Source: Caryophanales bacterium (GTDB lineage Bacteria; Bacillota_I; Bacilli_A; RFN20; CAG-449). Taken from it: DNA of 61,945 bases. Location of the stretch: NCBI GenBank assembly GCA_029006735.1, contig JAQXGN010000035.1, forward strand, positions 1 through 61,945, read 5' to 3'. A model generated the notes under the pieces. It had not been told where the DNA came from. It did no database searches and saw only the letters and a list, made by a program, of their open reading frames with translations. Of the stretch, positions 36,810 through 46,013 are shown in pieces (position 1 is the stretch's first letter; each line of letters opens with the position of its first letter). Position numbers and translations under genes: made by a program.

Positions 36810-37757
36810 TTAGCTATTTCTTTCTTTAATATATTTTTCAATTTCACTTTTACTACCAAAAACAAAATGTTCATTACCAATATTAACTAATTCTGGTTCT
36901 TCACAAGAATAATCATGAATTGATGGATCATAGACGAATAATGTTTTATTTTTTTCAATCAAAGGATCTGGAACAGGGATTGCCGAAATCAATGATTTCG
37001 TATATGGATGTAAAGGATGTAAGAATAATTCTTCTGATGTTGCAACTTCAACAATTCGGCCTTTATGAATAACTGCGATTCGATCCGAAATAAAGCGAAC
37101 AATTGATAAATCGTGTGCAATAAACAAGTAAGTAATTCCTTTCTCTACTTGGAATTTTTTTAATAAATTTAATACTTGTGCACGAATAGAAACATCTAAT
37201 GCGGAAATAGGTTCATCTGCAATAATGAGTTCTGGTTCCATAACAATTGCTCTTGCTAATCCAACACGTTGACGTTGTCCACCAGAAAATTCATGTGGAT
37301 AACGAGTTAAGTGTTCAGGAAGCAAACCTACTTCTTTAATAACTTTTTCAATTTTCTCAATACGTTCTTTTTCATTTTTATATAAATGGAAATTATATAA
37401 ACCTTCAGAAATAATATATTCAATAGTTGCTCTTTCATTTAATGATGCTGCAGGATCTTGGAATACCATTTGTATGTGACGAATAACATTTCTTTCTTCT
37501 TTTTCAGATATTTTTCCTGATATTCTATTCCCATGGAAAAGAATCTCTCCTTTAGCACAAGGATTAATACGCATAATCGCACGTCCTATTGTAGTTTTTC
37601 CCGAACCCGATTCTCCAACAATAGAAAATGTTTCTCCTTTATATATATCAAACGATGCATTTGTTACTGCTCTAAAAGCGTTTTTCCCTCTTCCAAAGAC
37701 TATATCAACATTCTTGACAGATAGAAGGACTTCTTTTTCAACTTTATTATTTTCCAT
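36810..37757 (-). CDS. oppF: Oligopeptide ABC transporter ATPase OppF
   Basis: 315 aa from ATG 37757, AGGAGG 8 nt upstream. Walker [16 protein letters not shown]-loop [15 protein letters not shown], signature [15 protein letters not shown], Walker [19 protein letters not shown], and the Opp-type C-terminus [19 protein letters not shown]. No large insertion, unlike its partner OppD. Last gene of oppBCDF; overlaps nothing and is 10 nt after oppD. Confidence 0.95.
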   Translation of the reverse strand: MENNKVEKEVLLSVKNVDIVFGRGKNAFRAVTNASFDIYKGETFSIVGESGSGKTTIGRAIMRINPCAKGEILFHGNRISGKISEKEERNVIRHIQMVFQDPAASLNERATIEYIISEGLYNFHLYKNEKERIEKIEKVIKEVGLLPEHLTRYPHEFSGGQRQRVGLARAIVMEPELIIADEPISALDVSIRAQVLNLLKKFQVEKGITYLFIAHDLSIVRFISDRIAVIHKGRIVEVATSEELFLHPLHPYTKSLISAIPVPDPLIEKNKTLFVYDPSIHDYSCEEPELVNIGNEHFVFGSKSEIEKYIKERNS

Positions 37758-37767
37758 AGTAATCCTC

Positions 37768-39519
37768 CTAATTCTTTTGATTATAAACACTATTTAATAG
37801 TGTTTCATGTAAGTTTTGAATGTTCTTTGGTTTTTCTACTTTTGGTGCTCGTGGATCACATAACCATGTTTTTGCAAAGTGAGTTTCACTTATTTTAAAC
37901 ATTGGAGGTTCTTTGACTAAATCAACTTTCATACAATATGGATTACGTGGAGCAAAAGCATCACCAACAATTTTATTGTATAAAGAAGGTGGAGTTCCCT
38001 CAATAGAATAAAGTTTTTCACCAATAACTGATAGTTGTGGTAATGAAGAAAGTAATGCCCAAGTATAAGGATGTTTTGGATCATAGAATATTTCTTCAAC
38101 TAATCCATATTCAATTACTTGACCTGCATATAAAACTGCAACTCTTTCTGCAACATTCGCAACAACACCTAAGTCGTGAGTAATATATACTGTAGTAAAC
38201 TTATATTCGTTTTGTAACTTCTTAATCAATTTTAATATTTGTGCTTGAATAGTAACATCGAGTGCAGTTGTTGGTTCATCACAAATTAAAATCTTTGGAC
38301 GACATGATAACGCAATCGCGATAACAATTCTTTGTCGCATACCGCCTGAATATTGGAAAGGATAATCATCAAATCTTTTTTCAGGGTTAGTAATACCTAC
38401 ATCACGCATAATTTCGATTGCCTTTTCTTTTGCAACTCCCAAAGAAACATGTTGATGTTTAATAATAACGTTAGTAATTTGTTTACCAATTGTAATAATT
38501 GGGTTTAAAGATGTCATTGGATCTTGGAATACTGTTGCAATTCTTGTGCCACGAATCTTTTGCCAATCACGTGGATTATCAACTTTTGCTAAATTAATAA
38601 TTGCTTTGCCATGTAAAGAACCATCTTCTAATGTTTCTAAGTATTCTACATGAAAACAACAAGTATTAAAAATCTCATGTACATTATCTTTATTTGATAA
38701 ATCAACGCCTCTAATCATTGATTTTTTGAATTGTCTTAATATCTTAAAAGCATATGTGAATTGTTGAGAAAAAGAATATCTGCTTGTAGATAATAATATT
38801 TCTTTTGCAAAGATTTCATTTCTTGTAATGCAAGAATTATTTACATCTTTTTTATATGCTTCTTTTAATTCTGCTTTTAAAGATTTTAATGTTGATGAAT
38901 AGTATTTTTGGAATTCAACATCTTTTTTATATGCGGCTTTTTTATTTTTTGCTAATACAATTATAGACTTATCTAATGTTTTAATTTCCTTTTTTAAAAT
39001 AGCAATCTCTTTTTTAAGATTAACAATTATTTCTTTATCTTTTGATTTATCATAAAGCATTATTTCATTTTGTTTTTCGACAATTTGATTATTCTTTACT
39101 TGAATCTCTTTTAAAATAGGTTCTTTTTCTTCTTCTTGAAGATTAATCTTAAAAAGCCTTTCCTTTTTTAAATCACTAATTTTTTGATAAAGTGTAGCTC
39201 CATTTTCAAAATGAGAATACTTATTCAATTGTTTATGAATAAATAATAGAAATTTGTTATTCACTTTTGCATGAGTATCAGATAATTCATCATCATTTAA
39301 GAAAATATCCCCTGCAGAAATGAAACCATTAGAATCATTCATACCAGAAAATGTTTTTGTTAAAACTGACTTACCTGATCCAGATTCACCAACGATTGCG
39401 ATAGTTTCTCCATCATATATATCTAAGTCGACACCTCTAATCGCGGTTAAGAATCTTCCTCTAACTTTAAATTTTAATTCTACACCTCTTAGAGATAATA
39501 ATGTTTTTCTATTTTCCAT
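37768..39519 (-). CDS. oppD: Oligopeptide ABC transporter ATPase OppD with a ~235-residue insertion
   Basis: Walker [13 protein letters not shown] (residues 44-55), Q-loop [11 protein letters not shown] (near 330), signature [15 protein letters not shown], Walker [19 protein letters not shown], and the OppD/DppD C-terminal cysteine domain ([19 protein letters not shown]). Between Walker A and the Q-loop lie about 285 residues where 55-60 are normal: residues 81-315 are inserted, lysine/glutamate-rich and predicted coiled coil at about 120-200. All catalytic motifs are intact. Total 583 aa against about 330-360 usual. Confidence 0.93.
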   Translation of the reverse strand: MENRKTLLSLRGVELKFKVRGRFLTAIRGVDLDIYDGETIAIVGESGSGKSVLTKTFSGMNDSNGFISAGDIFLNDDELSDTHAKVNNKFLLFIHKQLNKYSHFENGATLYQKISDLKKERLFKINLQEEEKEPILKEIQVKNNQIVEKQNEIMLYDKSKDKEIIVNLKKEIAILKKEIKTLDKSIIVLAKNKKAAYKKDVEFQKYYSSTLKSLKAELKEAYKKDVNNSCITRNEIFAKEILLSTSRYSFSQQFTYAFKILRQFKKSMIRGVDLSNKDNVHEIFNTCCFHVEYLETLEDGSLHGKAIINLAKVDNPRDWQKIRGTRIATVFQDPMTSLNPIITIGKQITNVIIKHQHVSLGVAKEKAIEIMRDVGITNPEKRFDDYPFQYSGGMRQRIVIAIALSCRPKILICDEPTTALDVTIQAQILKLIKKLQNEYKFTTVYITHDLGVVANVAERVAVLYAGQVIEYGLVEEIFYDPKHPYTWALLSSLPQLSVIGEKLYSIEGTPPSLYNKIVGDAFAPRNPYCMKVDLVKEPPMFKISETHFAKTWLCDPRAPKVEKPKNIQNLHETLLNSVYNQKN

Positions 39520-39533
39520 ACTCTTATTACCTC

Positions 39534-40511
39534 CTATGACATATGTGTTCTTGGATCTGAAGCATCACCAACATTTTGACCAACAACGTATAAAACAACT
39601 GAAATTATCGCAGAAACAATAACTGCTGGCCAGAATCTCCATGGAGATGACATCCATACTTTTTGTCCATCATTAATCATACGACCAAGAGAAGGAATAT
39701 TCGCAGATAAACCAACGTTAATATATGATAAGAATACTTCATAAGAAATATATGATGGTAATTCAGATGCAAGTAATGTAACAATAACTGAAATCATAAA
39801 TGGAAGAATATTTTTAAAGACAATTGTAAAAATATTTGTTCCTAAGCATCTTGAAGCTAAATTATATTCTCTATCACGAATGATGATAACTTGCGTACGA
39901 ATAAAATATGCAATTCCGAGCCAACCAGTGATTGATAAAGCTAAAACAAAGCTCCAAAAACCTGTACCAATAATATATGCTAAAACTGTAATTAATAAAA
40001 TATAAGGGATATTACCAATGATGTTATAAATTTGATTCATAATAGTATCAAATGTTTTTGATAATCCCCAAACTGCACCGAGAATAACACCAATTGTCAT
40101 ATTAATAATTGTACAAATTGAAGATAATGCAAGTGATGTTCTTGAACCAGTCCATAAATAATCAAAAACAGATCCACCACCACCATCAGTACCGAATATC
40201 CACGATAATTTAAATCCAAACATTTTAATTGCGTTAATTGGACTTAAATTAAATGAATCTAAGTTAGATACATTTGGATTGTGTTCTGGTCCACCTGGAG
40301 AAATCATTGGATAGAATATTGACATAACAATAATAACTGCAAGTAAAGCTAAAAATACCCAGTTAGATTTTTTTCTAAAGAATACTCTACCTACTGATTT
40401 CCAATATGAATATCTAGGAGCAGTAATTTTTTCTGAATCAGAAGATGATTGAGGCACTAAAACAAATAAATCATCTAAGCCATCATTCATCATAATGCTT
40501 TGATTTTCCAT
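39534..40511 (-). CDS. oppC: Oligopeptide ABC transporter permease OppC
   Basis: Six-helix permease, 325 aa. N-terminal cytoplasmic tail, first helix FLALLAVIIVMSIFYPMISP, outer loop HNPNVSNLDSFNLSP, then GTDGGGGSVFDYLWTGSRTS and the EAA loop ASRCLGTNIFTIVFKNILPF. Normal length, in contrast to OppB. The ATG overlaps the oppB stop as TAATG. Confidence 0.94.
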   Translation of the reverse strand: MENQSIMMNDGLDDLFVLVPQSSSDSEKITAPRYSYWKSVGRVFFRKKSNWVFLALLAVIIVMSIFYPMISPGGPEHNPNVSNLDSFNLSPINAIKMFGFKLSWIFGTDGGGGSVFDYLWTGSRTSLALSSICTIINMTIGVILGAVWGLSKTFDTIMNQIYNIIGNIPYILLITVLAYIIGTGFWSFVLALSITGWLGIAYFIRTQVIIIRDREYNLASRCLGTNIFTIVFKNILPFMISVIVTLLASELPSYISYEVFLSYINVGLSANIPSLGRMINDGQKVWMSSPWRFWPAVIVSAIISVVLYVVGQNVGDASDPRTHMS

Positions 40512-42490
40512 TATTTTCTACCTCCTGTAAATGAAATTCTAGGATCAACAATAGTCAACATAATATCACCAAGAATTAATGATGTAATTGAAAGAATTGA
40601 ATAAAAGAATGTTAATCCTAAAATAGTACCATTATTGTGTTCTTGAATTGCTGTTGTTAATAATCCACCAGTACCTGGAACACCATAAACACTTTCTGTA
40701 ATAAAAGCGCCACCAAGACAACCAATAATTGCACCTGGAATACCATGAACAATAGGAATCATCGCATTCTTTGCAATGTGTTTTGTAAATATTTCACCAT
40801 CACTTAAGCCTTGAGATTTAGCAAATTTAACATAATCTGAATTTGATTGGTCAATCATATATCTTCTTACCCATCTCATTTCACCTGCAAGAGAAGGTAA
40901 TACTAAGGAAATAACTGGTAAAACATAATATAACCATCCAGTGCCTTCAGCAAAACTTGTTGGGAGATTTAATAATCGTCCAAGTGATCTAAAGATGTAA
41001 ATGTAAGCAAGTGAAGGAACTGCAATCATAAAGATAATATAACCAATACCTAATTTATCTGCTAATCTATCTTTTTTTCGTGCCATTAATATACCTAAAG
41101 GAATACCGACAAAATAAGCAATTATTGTCGCTGCAATACCCATAATAAATGAGTATCCGACTTTAGGCATTTTATTATAATAAGAAATACAATTCATATA
41201 ACGATCGCCAAATAAAGCATATTCTTGTTCATTAATTAATAAAGAAGAATTAAATGATGCAGTATGGAAATTATATGCTGATTCGCTATATTCATCTGTC
41301 CCTAATTGAGTTGGGTATTGTTGTTCCTTAGTAACTAATGCCCCTTGACCTTCATTAGAAAAGATAACATCTGTTACATTTTGTCCTTTAGTAGGACCAG
41401 ATAATGATGTTCCTAAACTAAAATGAATAAAGTTTTGATGAATAAATGGGAATTGATCATCAAAATATAATAAATATTTATGTGTAGTACCGCTTCCGAC
41501 AATCGCAGGCATATGCGAATATTCATCCCAAATTAATTTAATGCCCTTTTCTTTAATAGGAAATTCATCGCCACGAGAAAATACTGTAAAATTATTAACA
41601 TAGGTGCTTAAAACAGCTGCATCAGATTCATAATGAGGATTCTTATTTTCATCATAATCACAATAGCATATAAAACGATATTCACCTGCCCCTGTAGTAA
41701 TAACTTGATTATTTTCAAAAACTAAAGAAACATTTTTATCTTTATCAATGTAAGCAATATTCCAAAAGAAATAACCATCAGAATCTAAATTATCTTCTGT
41801 AATACTCATATTAATAAAATAAGCCATTTCTGTATCTGTTCTTGGGCTAACAATCTCTTCATTTGAAGATAATTTGAAAGAATTTGCTCCCCAATATTGA
41901 TTGAAATTTTCCCATTCATTGATGTCGCTAACTAAATAGTATCCTTTGCCTGGTACAGCACCATTTTCTTCAACCATTTTATCAACATCATTTACTGTTT
42001 CAAAAGAAAACATGTTTTTAAAGAATTTACCAATACGAATAAATGGATTGCTATCTTTATAAGCATATAGATATGGTTGGCAACCATTTTTAATATCTCC
42101 ACGTCTATCATAATCAGCTACTAATCTTTTAACTGTATATCCTTTTGACTCGCAATATGATGAAAACTTTGCAATATATGGATTATTTTCATCATCTTCT
42201 TGATCATTAGGAATAAATAAAGCATCAGATAATTCCCTATCAGTTAAATCATCGCCATATTCACTAACAACAAAATCAGAAAAAGTTATTAAATCTATGT
42301 AATCGTATTTTTCATATTGACTATCTTTGTAGTACTCTAAGTCATTTTCACGTAATTTGGAAATATTTTGATCTCCATTAAAAATGACATCTCTTTTTGT
42401 AAAAGTAAATAGTAATAAAATCATTACAAAAACGATGCAAACAAGAGAAAAGATTGAAAATAATATTCTCTTCAATAGATATTTTCTCAT
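40511..42490 (-). CDS. oppB: Oligopeptide ABC transporter permease OppB with giant outer insertion
   Basis: 659 aa from ATG 42490 (AGGAGG 7 nt upstream), twice the usual 305-330. First helix RILFSIFSLVCIVFVMILLL, then about 400 residues outside the membrane before helix 2 (SFIMGIAATIIAYFVGIPLG). The canonical pre-helix-2 block is recognisable late in this loop (FIHFSLGTSLSGPTKGQNVT), so roughly 300 residues are inserted before it and 60 after it. The rest is normal, with EAA loop FAKSQGLSDGEIFTKHIAKN and C-terminal GDIMLTIVDPRISF. Confidence 0.93.
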   Translation of the reverse strand: MRKYLLKRILFSIFSLVCIVFVMILLLFTFTKRDVIFNGDQNISKLRENDLEYYKDSQYEKYDYIDLITFSDFVVSEYGDDLTDRELSDALFIPNDQEDDENNPYIAKFSSYCESKGYTVKRLVADYDRRGDIKNGCQPYLYAYKDSNPFIRIGKFFKNMFSFETVNDVDKMVEENGAVPGKGYYLVSDINEWENFNQYWGANSFKLSSNEEIVSPRTDTEMAYFINMSITEDNLDSDGYFFWNIAYIDKDKNVSLVFENNQVITTGAGEYRFICYCDYDENKNPHYESDAAVLSTYVNNFTVFSRGDEFPIKEKGIKLIWDEYSHMPAIVGSGTTHKYLLYFDDQFPFIHQNFIHFSLGTSLSGPTKGQNVTDVIFSNEGQGALVTKEQQYPTQLGTDEYSESAYNFHTASFNSSLLINEQEYALFGDRYMNCISYYNKMPKVGYSFIMGIAATIIAYFVGIPLGILMARKKDRLADKLGIGYIIFMIAVPSLAYIYIFRSLGRLLNLPTSFAEGTGWLYYVLPVISLVLPSLAGEMRWVRRYMIDQSNSDYVKFAKSQGLSDGEIFTKHIAKNAMIPIVHGIPGAIIGCLGGAFITESVYGVPGTGGLLTTAIQEHNNGTILGLTFFYSILSITSLILGDIMLTIVDPRISFTGGRK

Positions 42491-42512
42491 ACTTATCCTC
42501 CTTTTTATCACT

Positions 42513-42545
42513 ATAGATTTTAATATAATAAAAATCTATTGTCTA
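42513..42545 (-). promoter_or_regulatory. oppBCDF promoter overlapped by an inverted repeat
   Basis: -35 TAGACA (42540-42545), 17-nt spacer, -10 TAAAAT (42517-42522). A 9-bp inverted repeat ATAGATTTT (42513-42521) / AAAATCTAT (42531-42539) covers the -10 box and the spacer, a position suited to a repressor operator. It could also be a hairpin in a longer transcript from oppA. Confidence 0.65.
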
Positions 42546-42594
42546 TAATTCCTTAAAAAATAAATAATTAATGGTCTATTATAGCCAAATAATG

Positions 42595-42621
42595 AAAAAT
42601 GGGAGAATAAATTCTCCCATT
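42595..42621 (-). terminator. Terminator between oppA and oppB
   Basis: Minus strand AATGGGAGAA - 4-nt loop - TTCTCCCATT (10 bp, perfect) followed by TTTCATTATTT, 20 nt past the oppA stop. With the promoter at 42513-42545 it would let oppA be expressed at a different level from oppBCDF. Confidence 0.85.
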
Positions 42622-42640
42622 ATTATTCATTAATCAAATA

Positions 42641-44806
42641 TTAATATAATCCACAAACTTTGGTCATATTTCCTTCACCATTTGATAAGAATGTGTCTAG
42701 ATATGAAATTGGATCACCAAAGTCAGGACCCCAACCTGAGCCATAATATGTATCATAGTTGACATCTTTTCCTTGTTCAGCATAATATGAAGCAGATAAA
42801 TATGCATTTTGATCAGAAGTTTGTAAAACATTTACTTTTACATATGGTTTTAATGCTTCTTCAATGCTATTTTTATAAATATTACCTTGGTTGATATTTT
42901 CAGTTTCAGTTGCTAATACGATTGTATCAATATAAATTGGCTTGTCTGCTGTAATACCAAGTTCTTGAGCAGCTTTTGCAATATACTTTTTAGCTAAGTC
43001 TACATTGTACCAACCATCGATAGCATCAGCAACCTTAATTTCTCCACCATAATATTCATCAATAAAGAATTGTACTAATTCACCATATTCAGTTTTTGCT
43101 GGGAAAGTCTTAGAAATATTATTTTTTGAATCAGTATACTTAACTTCTTTTTCTAAGGATAAGAAGTTTGGAGAAGTATACATATTTCTTAAATTAGCTG
43201 TAGCTAATTCTTTACCTTTAACCGCACCATTCCATGTAGTTCTATCAAATGCATAGTTCAATGCTTTTCTAAAGTTTCTATTTACTAAAGCATTTCTTGT
43301 TGCTTCTTTTTGTTCTGCAGTTTTTGTTGAATTTAATTCTTTTGGATAACCTGAAACAGAATATGCTTGTCTATTTAAATTAATCGCAGATAAAAATGTT
43401 GTTGCAGCAGTTGAAGAAATGAATGCATTTTTTTCAAAATATCCATCTTTTTTAGCGTCATTAATGATTGTATCTGTTAAAGTAACACTAATATATTTAT
43501 GATTGATAACATCAGAATAGTAATCTTTTGCACTTGAGTTATTATCATAAACATAAACGATAGAATCAATCTTTCTATTTGCTTTATCATAATAATGTTC
43601 ATTAGCTTTTAATGATATTTTGTTATTATCTGTAATTTCATCAAAATAAAAAGCAGAGTTATAAAGAATAGATTGTGGGTTACTTGAAATACCATATTTA
43701 TAATTAGCAGTATTATTTTTAGCAGTATTATATTCTGTCTTTCCTAAAGCACCACCCATTGAACGATAGAATGTTTCATTTAATGGTAAGAATGTAGAAT
43801 AAGTCAACATTGTCATGAAATATGGAACTTCTTTTTCTAATGTGATTTGTAATTCATACTCACCATTAGCTTTCATACCAACTTTACCGAAATCTGTAGT
43901 TTTTCCTGCCATATATTCTCTTGCATTTTTAACAACGCCAGATACTAATTGACCTAAACCTGATTCAGAACCTGCGTCTAACATATGTCTAAATCCAGTA
44001 ACAAAGTCTTGTGCAGTTACCTTTCCATAAATTGTTCCATCTGCTTTAACCCAATTAACATCATCTCTTAATTGGAATGTATATACTAATTTGTCATTAG
44101 ATATTGTATGACTTTTTGCAATAGCATATTGTTGATTACCTAAGTTATCATATTTCATTAATCCTTCTAATCCATTAACAATATAAACGCTATCTGAACT
44201 CTTTGAAGTTGCTAAAATATCTAAACTTTGTGGAGCCGCAGAATAAACACTCTTATATTCACGATTTAAAGTATGTCCTTGGCTAAGTAAATATTCAGAA
44301 GGATCATATTTTGTACCATTTTTTAATGCATCGTTCCACATTTTTTCCATATGATCTCTTTCTGCTTTAGTAACTAATGCATCTTTAATTAAAACCATAT
44401 TTTCAACTCTATCAGAATCTAAGCCCCATTGAACGTATGGAGTTGATCTATATGCTGAGTGAGTTAAAGCATAAGAGCCACCAGAAGTTGATGTTGGCAT
44501 GAAAATATTTGAATTTAATAATTCTGCCTCTGCTCTAGCATAACTTAAATATCTTTTTTCATTATCAGTGATATCTCTTGCTTCATCAATCATACCCCAA
44601 TAAGTATCTAAAATATCATCATAAATAGTATCATCATCTGTCATATCTACAGCTGGTGCATCTTCAATATCAATTTCAATTGGATTATCAGATGGCTTAT
44701 TATTTGAAGGATTGTTTGATGTTGTAACATCTCCTCCATTACCTCCACATCCAACTAATGCGAAAATTGATAAAATTGAAAGTAAACATATTTTTTTATT
44801 TTTCAT
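42641..44806 (-). CDS. oppA: Oligopeptide-binding lipoprotein OppA, apparently circularly permuted
   Basis: 721-residue solute-binding protein (SBP_bac_5). Signal peptide with lipobox LVGC (Cys20), so lipid-anchored outside the membrane, then a Ser/Asn/Pro linker. Residues 61-140 (IYDDILDTYWGMIDEARDIT, RAEAELLNSNIFMPTSTSGG) look like the usual C-terminal end of the family (DxLIxxA...R...AExIL...PL). The usual N-terminal part starts at about 187 (YSAAPQSLDILATSKSSDSV) and the protein ends right after GWGPDFGDPISYLDTFLSNG. GGAGG ribosome site. Confidence 0.92.
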   Translation of the reverse strand: MKNKKICLLSILSIFALVGCGGNGGDVTTSNNPSNNKPSDNPIEIDIEDAPAVDMTDDDTIYDDILDTYWGMIDEARDITDNEKRYLSYARAEAELLNSNIFMPTSTSGGSYALTHSAYRSTPYVQWGLDSDRVENMVLIKDALVTKAERDHMEKMWNDALKNGTKYDPSEYLLSQGHTLNREYKSVYSAAPQSLDILATSKSSDSVYIVNGLEGLMKYDNLGNQQYAIAKSHTISNDKLVYTFQLRDDVNWVKADGTIYGKVTAQDFVTGFRHMLDAGSESGLGQLVSGVVKNAREYMAGKTTDFGKVGMKANGEYELQITLEKEVPYFMTMLTYSTFLPLNETFYRSMGGALGKTEYNTAKNNTANYKYGISSNPQSILYNSAFYFDEITDNNKISLKANEHYYDKANRKIDSIVYVYDNNSSAKDYYSDVINHKYISVTLTDTIINDAKKDGYFEKNAFISSTAATTFLSAINLNRQAYSVSGYPKELNSTKTAEQKEATRNALVNRNFRKALNYAFDRTTWNGAVKGKELATANLRNMYTSPNFLSLEKEVKYTDSKNNISKTFPAKTEYGELVQFFIDEYYGGEIKVADAIDGWYNVDLAKKYIAKAAQELGITADKPIYIDTIVLATETENINQGNIYKNSIEEALKPYVKVNVLQTSDQNAYLSASYYAEQGKDVNYDTYYGSGWGPDFGDPISYLDTFLSNGEGNMTKVCGLY

Positions 44807-44850
44807 TTTTTACCTCCCTATAATTGAAAATTTTTTTCATTATTAAACAA

Positions 44851-44877
44851 ACATTAAATAAATTTAATGTAATTATA
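44851..44877 (-). promoter_or_regulatory. oppA promoter (-10) with downstream palindrome
   Basis: -10 TATAAT at 44872-44877; no good -35. Two bases downstream begins a palindrome ACATTAAAT-AA-ATTTAATGT (44851-44870), at the expected transcription start, so either an operator or a 5' hairpin of the oppA mRNA. Confidence 0.55.
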
Positions 44878-44924
44878 TGAAACAATATTTTCATGAGAAA
44901 AGCAATAAAAATAGATGATTTAAT

Positions 44925-44971
44925 AAAAAAGATTGATATTAATCAGTTTTTCTTATAAATTAATACCAATC
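44925..44971 (-). terminator. Terminator overlapping the end of the unknown gene after smpB
   Basis: Minus strand GATTGGTATTAAT - 15-nt loop - ATTAATATCAATC (13 bp with one G-U) followed by six T. The first arm covers the last codons of the gene. Confidence 0.85.
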
Positions 44972-45558
44972 TTATTTTGGTTATATAAAATATCAATAAT
45001 TAAATTTGAATAAAATCCCGCTTCTACAAAATATATTTCGTTATCATCTTGTAATAATTTTAATTTGATTTGATCAAGAATAAGAACTTCTTTTTCTACC
45101 TTCAATTCATCAAGCACAATTACATTAGTTTCTTGAAATAGTTTTGTAAGACCTAAATATTTTTTGATTTTATTTTTTGATTTAACAATAAGTGTAATTC
45201 TTTTTGAAAATATCTCCATTGGTAAGTCATCATTATTAAACCCATTCATTATTTCACAATTATTATTTTTGATTCTTTTATATAAATTCATATTTTGTTT
45301 ATTATTCGAGAAAAGCAAACTACTATTTGTGATAGCGACTTTAGTTTGAAATGCATAATAATTAATAATATTATTAGTAATCTTAGCCGATGGAAATTCT
45401 TCTTCTAAAATTTCTATTAACTTTCTTTTATATCTATTTTTGACAAAAAAGAACTTTGATTCTACGTATTTTAACGCATAAAAACTAGCCTCATCAAACT
45501 TAAAAGTTGAAAAGCTTAATCCGTTATACAAATAATCTTTTAATACACTTTCTTTCAT
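44953..45558 (-). CDS. Protein of unknown function downstream of smpB
   Basis: 201 residues, soluble, rich in Lys, Asn and Ile, no signal peptide or membrane helix. The second half (ITLIVKSKNKIKKYLGLTKL then EIYFVEAGFYSNLIIDILYN) has an alternating strand-helix pattern and faintly recalls the end of GT-D type glycosyltransferase domains, too weak to name. It starts 3 nt after smpB without an obvious ribosome binding site, so translation is probably coupled. Confidence 0.6.
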   Translation of the reverse strand: MKESVLKDYLYNGLSFSTFKFDEASFYALKYVESKFFFVKNRYKRKLIEILEEEFPSAKITNNIINYYAFQTKVAITNSSLLFSNNKQNMNLYKRIKNNNCEIMNGFNNDDLPMEIFSKRITLIVKSKNKIKKYLGLTKLFQETNVIVLDELKVEKEVLILDQIKLKLLQDDNEIYFVEAGFYSNLIIDILYNQNKIGINL

Positions 45559-45560
45559 AA

Positions 45561-46013
45561 TTAATACATAACAGCTTTTGATGCTTCTCTTTTTTGATCT
45601 CTTTCTTTAATCGTTTCTCGTTTATCAAACAATTTTTTACCTTTAGCTAAAGCGACTTCTAGTTTTGCTTTACCCTCTTTTAAATATACTTTTGTACATA
45701 CAACAGTAAATCCTTTTTCTTGGATTTTTTGTTGAAATTTAAGTATTTCTTTTTTATGTAATAATAGTTTACGGGTTCTTAATGGTTCATGATTAAAAAT
45801 ATTACCATTTCGATAAACCGCAATATTCATTCCTAAAATATACGCTTCTCCATTCTTGATTAATACATATGAATCATTGAGTGAACAGCCATTTTCTTTT
45901 AAAGATTTTATTTCTGTTCCTTTAAGTTCAATACCTACTTCTAAAAAATCAGATAAAAAATACTCAAAAAAAGCTTTTTTATTATTAGTGATAACTTTTA
46001 CGTTTTCTGCCAT
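45561..46013 (-). CDS. smpB: SsrA-binding protein SmpB
   Basis: Partner of tmRNA in ribosome rescue. 150 aa; FLEVGIELKGTEIKSLKENG, NIFNHEPLRTRKLLLHKKEI, and the C-terminal helix KGKKLFDKRETIKERDQKRE that mimics mRNA in the ribosome. AAAGGGG ribosome site lies inside the end of rnr, which it overlaps by 29 nt. tmRNA itself (ssrA) is not in the window. Confidence 0.97.
   Translation of the reverse strand: MAENVKVITNNKKAFFEYFLSDFLEVGIELKGTEIKSLKENGCSLNDSYVLIKNGEAYILGMNIAVYRNGNIFNHEPLRTRKLLLHKKEILKFQQKIQEKGFTVVCTKVYLKEGKAKLEVALAKGKKLFDKRETIKERDQKREASKAVMY

Noticed and set aside
38575-39279. OppD insertion as an intein or a fusion of two genes
   Set aside because: No intein splice motifs, the flanking ATPase motifs continue in one frame, and no start or ribosome site is seen within it.
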